Source: Anagrus nilaparvatae (lineage: Eukaryota; Arthropoda; Insecta; Hymenoptera; Mymaridae). From it: a stretch of 64,000 nucleotides of DNA. Within the stretch, counting starts at the first letter, position 1. The number at the start of each line of letters is the position of its first letter. The notes below the pieces were generated by a model. That model did not search any database. It saw only the letters and a program-made list of their open reading frames with translations, and had not been told where the DNA came from. Where the stretch lies: contig JAKSXM010000288.1 of the NCBI GenBank assembly GCA_022575985.1, positions 2,879,501 to 2,943,500 of the forward strand. Direction: 5' to 3'. Made by a program: the position numbers and the translations under genes. Positions 20,624-31,693 of this stretch are shown piece after piece.

Positions 20624-20824
20624 TAAAAAAAAGGCAGTTTTTGACATAAAAGTGGAAAAACCTTTTTTCACCTACCACCGATTTCTTGCTTACGATTTTT
20701 TTATTTTTTCTGAAGGTTCAAACTACCTGAAAACACGGGTCTAATCGATGTGCCTTAAATTTTTTTTTTCCGTTTTTTAGATCAAGTTAAGCAGTAAAAA
20801 AAAATAATGCTTCATATTCTGCCG

Positions 20825-21405
20825 AAGTAGGTCTGCCGAAGTAGGTCTATTTTATTCTGCTTATAAATTTGGATACATTTTCAAACTAAAATTTTTCTTT
20901 TTTTAATCCTATTTTATATGCCTCCCTCATCTAAAATTTTGGAAAAAAAAATCAGTTTGAAAAGGATAAATGCATTATAAATAATTTTTTTTGTAATGCA
21001 TTACATTTTTATAAACATGTGTTTATAAAAAAAATCGTCCCACGTTTTTTTTTTAAATTTTTGGACAAAAGAATGTTTATTAAATAAAGGTTATAAAATA
21101 ATATTTAATAAGTTTTGGTTAGAAAATTAATTAATCATAAGTGCAAAAAAATTTTACAAAAATTTATTATTATTTATAAAAATGTAAATTACTTTTCAAA
21201 TTTTAGTGTCTAATAACTATTTCAAAAAAATTGACCAAATTTCAAAATGTAAAAAATACTAAAAAATTAAAATATCTAAAAATCAATAATAAAATTATAT
21301 AATTCTAACCTATTCCAAGAATAATAAGAAATTCAAAGAAAATTTAAATTAACAGTTATATTATCAACGCCTGCGCAGAGCACTAATTAATTTTATAAAT
21401 AAACA
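20825..21405. other. AT-rich spacer before gene 3
   Basis: Nothing coding is seen. CGCCTGCGCAGAGC (21,369-21,382) is an isolated GC-rich patch about 30 bp before the candidate first exon of gene 3, and could be a promoter element. Confidence 0.3.
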
Positions 21406-21408
21406 AAT

Positions 21409-21465
21409 ATGGCAACAGCTATGTTATTTCAACCGCTTCGTCGGTACAGTAAGCAAATTGATAAC
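21409..21465 (+). CDS. candidate first coding exon of gene 3
   Basis: ATGGCAACAGCTATGTTATT opens a 19-codon frame (MATAMLFQPLRRYSKQIDN) that ends exactly at a consensus donor AAC|GTAAGT. Splicing to the acceptor TTTTTTTTAG|TTT at 21,985 keeps the frame and adds four codons (FFQL) before the Met used in the long open frame. The peptide is basic and amphipathic, and could act as a mitochondrial presequence or be a chance frame. Transcript data would decide. The splice signals are seen directly; use of this ATG is inference. Confidence 0.45.
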
Positions 21466-21996
21466 GTAAGTTTTATACTTTAATATTACACGTGCAATTT
21501 TCTTGGTGAATAGTGTGTTAATTAAACTAATAATTACTAAGTAACTTATAGTGTAACTTGTTTATAAGTTTGAATAATTAATTGTATAAAACTATAATCA
21601 ATAACATTTTGAATAGGTATGCTCATTTTATTAAATTTTTATTTGTATACAAAGTAGTAATTCAAGTTTTTTTAGTAGATGATGTCATGCTAGATTAAAA
21701 TACACTGTAAAAAAATGTAGAATTTTTTATTTGTGATTGTACAAAATATTTAGATAAAATGTATTGATAAAAAATTTTTTTTACTTTTTTACTTTGCTTT
21801 TTTTTTAAATATAAAAAAATATATAAAATTGTATTGATTAAAAGGAGTTATTTTTATATTTTAAATGCATGTTTTATTTTATAAATAATTACGTTTGAAT
21901 AACAATGACATACTATAGGATAAAATCTAAATAATTAGTGTACAACAATAAAAATAAATAACAATTTTTTATTATTTTTTTTAGTTTTTCCAATTA

Positions 21997-24900
21997 ATGA
22001 GTATGGAAAATTCAATTTCACCATATTTAGATGGTATCCAAAAATTAGAAGGCGACACACCATCAGAAAAATCGAAGAATTTACACATAATCACAGATGA
22101 ATTAATTCAAAAATTATCAGACAAGGAAAATTTAGACTCTATTTTGAAATTTGATGATATTCCAGAATCTTTACTATCATTAGCTAAAATAATAATTGGT
22201 AAAAAAATAAAATCACAAAATGAAATAATCAAAGGTTTAAAATCAAACGACTATACTATCATAAAACAAGCATTAAAATCTAAATTTTTTTTTAATTCAT
22301 CGAATAGTTACATTGATCTAAATTATTTTCAAGAAAATATATTTAATTTTGTATCATTAAAAACTAGGAAAAAAATAATTAAAATATTATCATACAAATT
22401 AATTGGTGATTCTAAAAAAGCAGAAGATTTTTTCAATTATGTTGCTGAAAATTATGGTATTCAGCAAGCTGAATCATTACTTTTATCATGCAGTGAAGAA
22501 TTTGCATATGATTCTATTTTAAAATATAAAATTAAATTGCCAATTAGATTGTTAGAGAATTTATTTAAATTAAAACCAAATTTAATTGTTAAATATTTAC
22601 AGCTAGGTAATGAAAACAATATTGATAATAAAAGCGATAGAGAAAAATTTGATATCCAAATTTATGAATATGATAATTTTTTACCAAAATTAATCAAAAA
22701 TTATCCAAATGATTTTATTAGTTTGTATTCATTGATTCCAGAAAATAATTTAAAATTAAGTATTAAGCAAACAGAATCATTTATTAAAAATTCACTAGAC
22801 GTGTTGATTGATAAACCTCACATATTTTTAAAATTATTAAATTTAAAAGTTGCTAAAAGTAAATTGTCTAAATCTGATTTTGAGTCTATATTTGTAAATT
22901 TAATAAAATCAGATAATCAAGATGAATTTTATTTAGATTACTTTTTAGACTTTTTAAAGTACCATGATAATAAAGAAAAATTTAGACTTTTAAAATTGGC
23001 TTATGAAAATAAGTATAAAACTGATATTTTTGATAATATTGATATTTTATCAAATACTGGTTTTCTGAAAATATTATCTGATTCAGATAGAGAAACACAA
23101 GCAAAAAAGTTAATTGAATATTTTAGTGATGAATTAAATTTAAAAAGAAACGTCACTGATGATTTTAGATGTTACTTGTCACCAAATGATTCAATACCAA
23201 TTTTTAAAGACCTTATTAAAACAGAATCTGACATGTTTAATAGATCTGATTATCTAAAAAAGATGATATACAGTTGCTCAGTTTACAGTGATCATAATAA
23301 TTTATTAGATGTGCTAAATTATTACAATGAACGTCATAAAAATGAGCAAAAACATTGTTTTGAATCTGTAATGAATGCTCTAGATGATTATTTTGACATT
23401 AGAAGCTTTGATAAATTAGAATTGTTCAATGTTCTAAAAGACATTGTTCAAAGAGCATATATTAAAAATGAATTATTTGGCTTAAGATTATCAACAATTG
23501 ATAATATTTTTGAGTATTTTATAAAGTATTTATTTATTAATTTAAAGTCAAAATTAGATAAGGAAAATGATAAATTTTTAAAAATTGTTATTGATATGAT
23601 AATTGAATATAAGTTAACAAAAAATAACAAAACATTCAATTACTTGAAAAATTATCCTGAAATAGAGCAAAGAATAATAAAAACATTTTGGATAACTATT
23701 CCTAGAAACTACCCTTCAGAGCATGAAATTTGGAATGAAAAATTTAGTAAAATTAACGCATCAATAAATTTAATAGAAACCATGCTGGATTTCAATAAGA
23801 GACAATCGATTAAAAAATCAAATAATGATAAAAATGATATTAAAAATTATAACAAGGCATTACAACCATTTAACATTAATGAATATTCTTGGATATTTGA
23901 ATTGATAACCAAGTCATTATTTGCGAATAAAGCAAAATATCCAAATAAGAGAAGAGATTTAAAAAAATTGTTGATTCAATTTGATGATAGTTTTAATGAA
24001 ATGATTTATCAAGACATGATTACAATATTCAACATTGAAAATGGTGAAGCACAACATCATTTAAATATGAATCCAGAAAATATCAATCAAAATTGGAAAA
24101 TATATTTAGAACAAGCTAAATCTTTAATACTAACTGGAAATAAAGAAGCTATCACATTTATCAGAAAAACTAAATGGCATAACGAAATACCAATTAATTT
24201 TGCTAAATATGCTTTAGAAAATATCAAAGAAGAAGGTTATATCATAATATTGGGAATATTACTCGAAGGTGACGTATTTTCTAAAATAATCAAACCTTAC
24301 ATTCCTAAGTCATCAAATTTAAATACCACAAATAACGAAGCTAAAAGTTATTACAAACTGGTTTCTAATATACCACGTGGAATTATTTTAACGAATCCAC
24401 CAGTATCTTTTGACATTATCGAACACTTTTGTGAAGGTGATTTCACATCATTAGGTCTAAAAGCTCTAAATAATGCAAGTAATAGATTACCAATACAATC
24501 AGTAAAAGAATATGCTCAAAAATTATTAAAATCCGAAAAAATTCAACAACAAAAACATGGATTAAGATTATTTTTTAAAATATTGCCAAAAAAAGAAATA
24601 ATAGAATTATTAAATAAAATGTGGGACAAAAAAATTAATTTATCAATACGTGATATATTATCAAAAGAAATATTTAGCATATTTTTAGATTATCCCAATG
24701 ATGATACATACTCATTGATAAAAAAATGCTTAAAAGATATTGATAAAGATCAAAAATCAATTATCAAAGATTTTACAAATATTGATAAAATTGATAAAAA
24801 ATATATTGATAATTATTTGATTGAATATTTCAAAAAAATTCAAGATTTAATAACAAATGATGAAAATAATTATAAATTATATGAAAATAATATAATTATC

Positions 24901-25683
24901 ATAATCAATAATATAAATAAAAACATATTTAATTTTTTATCAAATGATACAATAAAATATATATTTGATAATTATTTCTTTTTATTAAATTCGTTGAGTA
25001 TAACTGATTGTGTACATAATTTTTGTATAAAAATTTATTTATTTACCAATAATAATCAAAATAATGATACATTAGATAATAAATTAAAATTAATCATAAA
25101 ATACTTAAATAAAATCATTGATAAATGGTTTATCACTAAAAATCTCAAATCCAGAATATATCCAGCTAGAATATTGATAAATAAATTTTTTAACTCTTTA
25201 ATTTATGAATTATCGAATCAAACAAATTGTATTGGTGTATTTGTAATTGATAAAATATTAAAAATCTTTTCCACTAGTTTATTTCCATGGAAAGATGTTG
25301 ATTCATATTTAAAATTAAATATTTTTAAAATATATTTGTCAAATTTAGAGTCTAAAAAATTTGGATTTGAATTGTCTAAAGAATTATCTAAATTTAGTGA
25401 TGAATTTTCAACAGAATTGATTATCAATGATATTGAAAATTGTTTGTCTAGTATTTTACAAATTGCTAAGTTTAATGACAATAAAAATATTTTAAGTTTT
25501 ATTGAAGGCTTGATCGATGGTGATAAATATTATGGGTCTTTATTAGCTATTAAATTGTTAAATAAATATGAAATTGAATCATATGATGATAGATATGAAT
25601 TTATTGTACAAAGTTTAAGTTTAAATCAAGATATTGCTGTGCAATATCATTTAAATAAATTTTTAAATAGTTTAGATTATTAA
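21997..25683 (+). CDS. very large helical-repeat protein, family member 3 (1228 aa)
   Basis: Function unknown. It is a paralog of genes 1 and 2 on the opposite strand. Shared blocks are SISPYLDGIQ, FFFNSSNSY, FQENIFNFVSL, YKIKLP, KYLQLGNE, CYLSPNDSIPIF near 391, MIYSCSVY, KWHNEIPINFAKY near 726, ILGILLEGDVFSKIIKPYIP, LTNPPVSFDIIEHFCEGD and C-terminal GLIDGDKYYGSLLAIKLLNK. The protein is rich in Asn, Lys and Ile, with Asn-rich stretches near residues 965-1030, as expected from extreme AT bias. It is predicted all-helical, without signal peptide or membrane segment. Two Met codons (residues 1 and 3) are possible starts, and an in-frame upstream exon may extend it. AATAAA signals follow at 25,764 and 25,790. 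Confidence 0.85.
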   Translation: MSMENSISPYLDGIQKLEGDTPSEKSKNLHIITDELIQKLSDKENLDSILKFDDIPESLLSLAKIIIGKKIKSQNEIIKGLKSNDYTIIKQALKSKFFFNSSNSYIDLNYFQENIFNFVSLKTRKKIIKILSYKLIGDSKKAEDFFNYVAENYGIQQAESLLLSCSEEFAYDSILKYKIKLPIRLLENLFKLKPNLIVKYLQLGNENNIDNKSDREKFDIQIYEYDNFLPKLIKNYPNDFISLYSLIPENNLKLSIKQTESFIKNSLDVLIDKPHIFLKLLNLKVAKSKLSKSDFESIFVNLIKSDNQDEFYLDYFLDFLKYHDNKEKFRLLKLAYENKYKTDIFDNIDILSNTGFLKILSDSDRETQAKKLIEYFSDELNLKRNVTDDFRCYLSPNDSIPIFKDLIKTESDMFNRSDYLKKMIYSCSVYSDHNNLLDVLNYYNERHKNEQKHCFESVMNALDDYFDIRSFDKLELFNVLKDIVQRAYIKNELFGLRLSTIDNIFEYFIKYLFINLKSKLDKENDKFLKIVIDMIIEYKLTKNNKTFNYLKNYPEIEQRIIKTFWITIPRNYPSEHEIWNEKFSKINASINLIETMLDFNKRQSIKKSNNDKNDIKNYNKALQPFNINEYSWIFELITKSLFANKAKYPNKRRDLKKLLIQFDDSFNEMIYQDMITIFNIENGEAQHHLNMNPENINQNWKIYLEQAKSLILTGNKEAITFIRKTKWHNEIPINFAKYALENIKEEGYIIILGILLEGDVFSKIIKPYIPKSSNLNTTNNEAKSYYKLVSNIPRGIILTNPPVSFDIIEHFCEGDFTSLGLKALNNASNRLPIQSVKEYAQKLLKSEKIQQQKHGLRLFFKILPKKEIIELLNKMWDKKINLSIRDILSKEIFSIFLDYPNDDTYSLIKKCLKDIDKDQKSIIKDFTNIDKIDKKYIDNYLIEYFKKIQDLITNDENNYKLYENNIIIIINNINKNIFNFLSNDTIKYIFDNYFFLLNSLSITDCVHNFCIKIYLFTNNNQNNDTLDNKLKLIIKYLNKIIDKWFITKNLKSRIYPARILINKFFNSLIYELSNQTNCIGVFVIDKILKIFSTSLFPWKDVDSYLKLNIFKIYLSNLESKKFGFELSKELSKFSDEFSTELIINDIENCLSSILQIAKFNDNKNILSFIEGLIDGDKYYGSLLAIKLLNKYEIESYDDRYEFIVQSLSLNQDIAVQYHLNKFLNSLDY

Positions 25684-25763
25684 ATTAAAAGTTTTTTTTT
25701 ATATGCATTTTTTTATAAAAATTTGTTTGTATGATTAATATTTATATGTTTATAAAATGAATG

Positions 25764-25769
25764 AATAAA
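25764..25769 (+). terminator. candidate polyadenylation signal of gene 3
   Basis: AATAAA 81 nt past the stop, with further AATAAA copies near 25,790. Confidence 0.4.
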
Positions 25770-26096
25770 TTTATATGCACTTATGATTAAATAAATAAAA
25801 AAAAAATCATAAAATTTAATAGGTACTTTGTTTAATTTATTAATTTTGTATTTCAAAAAATATTTTACCCTATTCATTAACTGGAAAATTCTATTGATTT
25901 AAAAGTATTATTATAATATTAGCTTTGTCCTGGATATAAAAAACTCTGCATAAATAATAAATAATTTTTATTATTTTTTAAGTTTTTCTATCCACCATGT
26001 TTTATCTTGAAGTTCTTCACCCTGCCTGAAATTTATTTTCACTGAAGTGATCATTCCTTATACATATTAGCAAAAATACCAATATTTCTATTATTT

Positions 26097-26430
26097 TTTA
26101 GCTTTCTGGCCAAATAGGTCGCTGAACAAGAATTTCGGAAAGTTTTTTATTGAAAATGAATTGCTCACCCTATTAATTAACAAAAATTACCCCTAAAAGG
26201 AGTCTTTTTTATATTTTTGCACTTTTAGTGTTCAGGTTCGATTCATATGGGTTTTTGGGTCGCTGAACAAGAATTTCAGAAAATTTTTTTTTTTAAATTA
26301 ATTTCTCAGTATTTTGGGGTAGTTTTTGCAAATTTAAGGATGTTCCGCACATTTTTCCCGGTAAAGACCCCGAAATTGGTGATCAGCTACCCAAAAAATC
26401 TTTAGCGGACCAAATTAGGTGGTGGCCGGA
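26097..26430. repeat. decayed copy of the CTCCAGTCAAA foldback family
   Basis: It carries the family's internal units GGTCGCTGAACAAGAATTTC, ACCCCTAAAAGGAGT, GGGTAGTTTTTGCAAATTTAAGG and a terminal ACCAAATTAGGTGGTGGCC. The same motifs occur at 50,990-52,179. The outer TIR is missing. Confidence 0.55.
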
Positions 26431-26434
26431 AAGA

Positions 26435-28890
26435 AAACTGATGAAACTGTATATTGTAATACCTATTGCAATCATTATATTGATCAATATTTTATCCAAA
26501 ATTGAAGTTTCTTTTCAAGAGTTTGCATTGACACGAATTAGGCTTGTACTGCCAAATTTAACTCACAATTATAATTATTTTATATTTAAAGTGTATTTCG
26601 CTAGATAATTTAAAAAAAACAACTTCTTAAAATAATTTCCCGGCTAATATACATAAAATAAATTTTCTTTATTATTTTTTTTATGTTTTCAATCTGATTT
26701 TATGTGGATAATATTTAATGAAATACCACTTTTAAAAAATAAAATATGAAATATTCTTTAAAAAAAAATACAATTTATAAAATCAATACGAATTCCAGTA
26801 TTCGATTATGTATAGAATATTACTCACATATTCTATTTTTATAAAAAAAGGGGGGACTAGAAAATATAATTTTGATTTAAAAAAATAAAGAAAAAGAAAC
26901 ATCAATCAAACAATTCGTGACTTTTTTTCAACGGAAATATAAAATGTCTACTTGATCAAACAGAAGAATGACTGTATTTGATGATCAATCAAATGAAAAA
27001 GACATAAAATTTTTTAAATTGCAATAATATTTGATTAAAGATAAAGGGATATTCAAAAAGAAAAAAAAAATAAATTTAGTACTAAAAAAAAAAAGAAAAA
27101 ATTTAATTAAAAATTTATCATGAAATACAAAATTGAAATAGAAAGGTTAAGTTAAACGAGCATATAAAAAATCGTGCAAATGATAAGTTGCAATTATTTT
27201 ATCAAATATCATTATTCGCGTGTTAAAAGCACATTTAAAAACATATTAGTGTCAAATAAAATTTTTGGTATTTAATTTTATACATTAAATTTTACTGCAG
27301 TTTGATCAAACAGTTGTCTTTATATGCATGGAATTATCTTTTACATATAATTTATAATCTTTTTCAGTATTGTGTTTTATGTGAATTTTATACAATCTAT
27401 TCTTTCATAGATCAGTTTCTCAATATTTGAATATGTGGATTTTGAGATAAGTACACACACGCACACAATGTTAAAATAAAATGTTATTTTTTATACTTTA
27501 TAAACATAAATTATGAAATCCTAAAATACCAATTTTTATTTAAGGTACAAAATATATCCGTGACAGAAAACTTATGGGATTTCCCCGAATATTTCATGGC
27601 CTGTTCAAATTTTTCTTATAATTCACAGTCGATGCCTCATTGTTACATAGCCTGTAGAAATCATTTCACTTGAGAGAAAAATTTTAAATATTAAATTGTC
27701 TTAAAAAGGTACTGTGTAAAAAAAATAGCTTTTTTTTCCTGTAACAAATTTTTAAAAATTATATAAGGAAAAAAATTTAGATATTATAAAATGAGATGAA
27801 ATTATGGAAAAAGCGTTACAAACTTTCAAGGTCCCTTAAACTTGCCCTGAAAACCCCATCAAAGAACTAGTATAACATCCTTAATAGGCCATAGAAGGGC
27901 CATGTTAACATTTTCTCTAAGGTAGTTCTTGAATAACTCCTTAGAACCAAAAAGCGCAAAAATATCGCTAAAATTATTTATATTCACGTAATGAAAAATA
28001 AAATTCACTCACGTATATTGGATTTAAATTTCTATTAAAATTAGGTCAATCTAAGAATATATAATAACATTCTCTGATATAATATTTCTGTTTAAAATTT
28101 TAAGTTATGCATAATCAAGTCATCCAACTAGAAGTGAGTTTATTCCTTAGATGCAATTATATAGCTACTAACATTAGAAAATCCCATGGTCTATATAAAA
28201 TCTGAATATTATATATGTTAAAACTTGTTAAATTTCTCTTTCATATCTATAATAAGTTCATATGCTAATATACATAATAGATATACAAAACATGATTCAC
28301 GTAGGAAAAGCATTATAGTTAGATTGTTGTTGAAATGTTTTGTATCTACCTATTATATTATTATTATTATTATTATTATGAAAGGTAAAGATATTTCATA
28401 TGAATGGTCTATAACATGTGTGCTGGAAAGATTTTCAAAGAACACGTTCAATATTATCGTTATTTTATAGATCAAAGCTTTTTGTGTATACCAGGTGAAT
28501 GAAAACTTTAACTTAACTGATTTTATTTACATGATTATTTTAAGAAATAAAATTTTTCATATTTTCAAAGTTTCAAAAGTTTACTATATTTATTTGATAT
28601 TTCAAAATGTAGCTGTTATATTATTATAAAATATTAACGAGATCGAAAATTCAAGCCAACTTTAGTTAACAGTTTGGAAAATAATTCTCGTTTATAACAA
28701 ACAGAGTGTAAACTTTTAAAGTGAACTAATAATAGTTTTAAAGTTTTTGAATTAACTACATGATAGTACGAATATCAATTTTTTATTTGTCTACATTAAT
28801 TTAACCTAAGCAACTGACAATAATTCTATTAAAAATTAAGCTTTCTAAAAAATAAATTTTTGGTGATCTTACTAACTTAGGATCATACAA
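26435..28890. other. gene-free AT-rich stretch
   Basis: No gene or RNA is recognised. It includes long A/T runs, a CACACACGCACACA patch near 27,452 and an ATT microsatellite at 28,352-28,378. Confidence 0.5.
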
Positions 28891-28894
28891 CTTT

Positions 28895-29110
28895 TTAATT
28901 AGGCAGTTCGTAAGGGTGACCTTTTAAGTGTTGCCTAGACTGCACATGATATACTGGAGTTCTGGTCTGGAGCTTTTGTAGTGCAGGAGGGGTTTTACTT
29001 TAGTACTCTAGCCATAGTATAAGGAATATAGCACGTAGTCGTAAACCGAGTTTCAAATCGTCTCCTAGGTACAGAAACTTATAACCGGTTCGTTACAACC
29101 AAAATGCATG
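28895..29110 (+). repeat. GC-richer relic, possibly a LINE 3' end
   Basis: GGAGGGGTTTTACTTTAGTACTCTAGCC followed by CGTAGTCGTAAACCGAG stands out in composition. It resembles, from memory only, the non-coding 3' part of R1-type retrotransposons. No reading frame survives. Confidence 0.25.
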
Positions 29111-29169
29111 AAACATATTTACTTACAGCTGATGAGAAATGGTTATTCCAAGGAAAAGGTTATTCCAAG

Positions 29170-29301
29170 TTGATCCCCTAGTCCCTAAACCTAAATTATT
29201 CTAAATCCCAAAATTGAAATAAAGTTTTAAATTTGACCCCCCCCCCTCCTTAATTTTCAAGTTCTTGAGATACCCTTTCCCTATAAACATGTTCCATGTT
29301 A
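29170..29301. repeat. interspersed repeat, uninterrupted copy of 11,560-11,712
   Basis: It has the same order of segments as the 11.6-kb copy (CCTAAAxxTxxATTATT, a C-rich run, ATGTTCCATGTTA). It continues past GTTA (29,298-29,301) without the 1.74-kb insertion, so it serves as an approximate empty-site reference. Confidence 0.5.
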
Positions 29302-30179
29302 AAACGAAAAATCATAATACTTCTAAGTATATAAACTAATCCTTTTTCTTTTTTTAATAAAGAAAGTTTACTTTTACAGGATTTACAAATATAAAGTTGT
29401 ATAATATTAAATTTCAAATATATAAGTCAAAAATGTAACCTTACATAAAACATATGTTTTGTTAACTTATACGCTTCGACACGTTTCAGTTTCAAAATAG
29501 ACAAAGTTTTCGGTAGCTTTGGAATATGATATATATTTTATATACACACGTACAGAAATAAATCTATATATTTCTTTACTTATTTTACTTTGTTTACAAA
29601 TATATATTTATTTACTTTTTCTTTTTATATTACATGTCAAATTTTTATATGACTTATATACCCATGTAAAGAAAATTTAGAAAAACTTTTTTGTAATGAA
29701 AAATTTACATATTTGTTAAATGCTCAAAGTCATATTATATATTTTTTCAAAAATAATTAATTATTCATTGCAAATTTTCTTGCTTTTTTAACTTAAACAT
29801 CAAAATTTTTAATTAGAATTTTATCATTATAGTTTGTAAATATTTTTTTAATAAGTTTATTTTAGAAACGTGTTTTTCTTTTTAAGCCAAGTTATAATTT
29901 CTAATTATGTAAAATAGCTGACCTGCATAAAATTATTTAAGCATAAAGTAAATTTGAATCGATTTATTTTAATTTAGTCTGTTTAATCTCATTATTTAAA
30001 AAATCTAGCAAATAGTCTGTTTACTGTTACACTTTTACAGTTACCTTTAAATTTACAAAATAGTTTCTTATAAAAAATTTTGTCCAGGTACTTACTAAAT
30101 AAAAATCTTACTTTTTACAAATTGATCTTCTAGTTAACCGATTAACGACCAAACGACAAACTTAATCCTTTGGAATATT

Positions 30180-30900
30180 TTTTAGTAAAACAATCAATAT
30201 TTTAAACTAAAAATGGCTTTTAGTGAATAATTGAGGTTGCTTTTTTCGTTGTTGAAGCCTGTTTTTATGTACACTCCTAAAAATTTTATATCATCAATAA
30301 ATATGCTGTGTATGTCACTCCTTGAATGGGGCAAGGGGTGGATTTTTAGCAAAAATAAAAAAATGAATATTTTGGGCTAAAATTGTCATCTAGTAGGTAT
30401 TTTTGCTTGCTAATTTCATTTCTGCAGTCTGTTTTTACATACAACCCCTAGAAAATAGGTTGTCACCATCTTAATTTGTATTGAAAAATAATGTCGGGAT
30501 CAATAATATCTTATTTTCAAGGAGTTGTATGCATAAACAGACTTCAAAAACGAAAATAGCAAGCAAGAATACCTACTAGGTGACAATTATAGCCCAAAAT
30601 AATCATTTTTTCTTTTTCAATAAAAATCCACCCCTTATCTCATTCAAGGAGTTAAAGATAATAAATTGATGTAAATTGTCGTTGTGTTCCTCATACTTCG
30701 AATTGGATTTTTGTGCCTTGAAATCTATTTAGTGTGCACGGAATCAATTTATAAAGAGCGTTTTAATATTATTCAAAATTTACCACATATTTAAGGAATA
30801 TCACATTTTTTTAGGGGTTGTACGTAAAAATTGACTTCAGGAACGAAAATAGCAGCCCAATTATCTACTAGAAAACATTTTTTGCCCAAAACATTTATTC
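30180..30900. repeat. nested imperfect palindrome, about 0.7 kb
   Basis: CTCCTTGAAT..GGGGTGGATTTTTA..ATTTTGGGCTA..GTAGGTATTTTTGCTTGCTA (30,321-30,396) is mirrored by TAGCAAGCAAGAATACCTACTA..TAGCCCAAAATAAT..ATCCACCCC..CATTCAAGGAG (30,567-30,651). An outer pair lies at about 30,225-30,290 and 30,805-30,900. It is a foldback-type element without coding sequence. Confidence 0.6.
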
Positions 30901-30904
30901 AAAA

Positions 30905-31690
30905 ATACTCAAATGGCTTGATTATGTCAATTAGGCGTTAATAGGTTAAAATTAACAAAAAAATATTTAATTTGACGGATTTTTAGTAAACATAGAAGTC
31001 TAACTCTTACACCTGTTAAACTGTTCTAATAAATCTTAATAAATACTTTACCAGAAAGAAAAAAATGCTTTTACAGTGTTTACTTTTTTATTTTAAAAAT
31101 ACATAGATTTATTATTCTAGACAAGATTATAAAGGAAAAAGAAAAAAAAAGAAAAGCCAAGAGAAATATTTATTTTAATTTTAAAAAATTTAAGAAGAAA
31201 CATAAATAACAAAGAATAAAAATGCAAAAATTTTTTTAAACACAATTGTGTTATATCTTTTTTAATTATATTAAATGAATATTATTTTACAAAGAAAAAA
31301 TTTTTTCTTGCATTAATCATATGCAAAAGTAATTTAAATAAAATAAAATTTTAAGTCTGGATTTACGCAAGATTTTTTTTTTATATATCAAAGAAAATTA
31401 AGAAATTTTTACTACAGTTGTTGAGTTGATGCTTTTTCTCAGAATGCTGCAAGTAAGTTCTGGAAAAAGCTTTGCTAAACATATTGTTAAAGGAGTTAAT
31501 AAACTCTGTTAAAGTGACCCTTGTAAATAAAACATAAAATGAGCTGAAACTAACAAGATTTTCTGCTTTAAGATCAAAACATGGCCAGATTATGTGGCCA
31601 GAAAATGAATACAAATGTAACGCTGCAGCTTGAGTATCTGGCTAGTTTTTGTTGACCAGAATCTGTTACCGTTTCTGGGCAGAATATGGT
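30905..31690. other. gene-free AT-rich stretch
   Basis: No protein-like frame or repeat family is recognised. Confidence 0.45.
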
Positions 31691-31693
31691 TAG

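Larger units (their letters stand above)
10947..20822. mobile_element. 9.9-kb block bounded by inverted repeats and carrying gene 2
   Basis: The left end (10,947-11,200) and right end (about 20,355-20,822) are inverted copies. Reading inward, both start TATGARGCATTATTTTTTTT, then pass ACTTxATCTAAAAA, AAGGCACATxGAT(A/T)AGACCC and TTTTCAGGT(T/A)GTTTGAA. They then share AACTGAGCTACCCGATTTTT and (in part) a TTTTTCACGGTATTTTTT stretch. The right arm is interrupted by a 193-bp MITE. No target-site duplication is clear and no transposase is present, so this may be a composite of two opposed family A insertions and not one mobile unit. The arm similarity is directly visible; mobility of the whole block is inference. 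Confidence 0.5.

Noticed and set aside
5018..25683. Polydnavirus or other endogenous virus gene cluster
   Set aside because: No viral structural, replication or excision motif is recognised. The genes have host-like 5' introns and are flanked by transposon relics, not viral genes.
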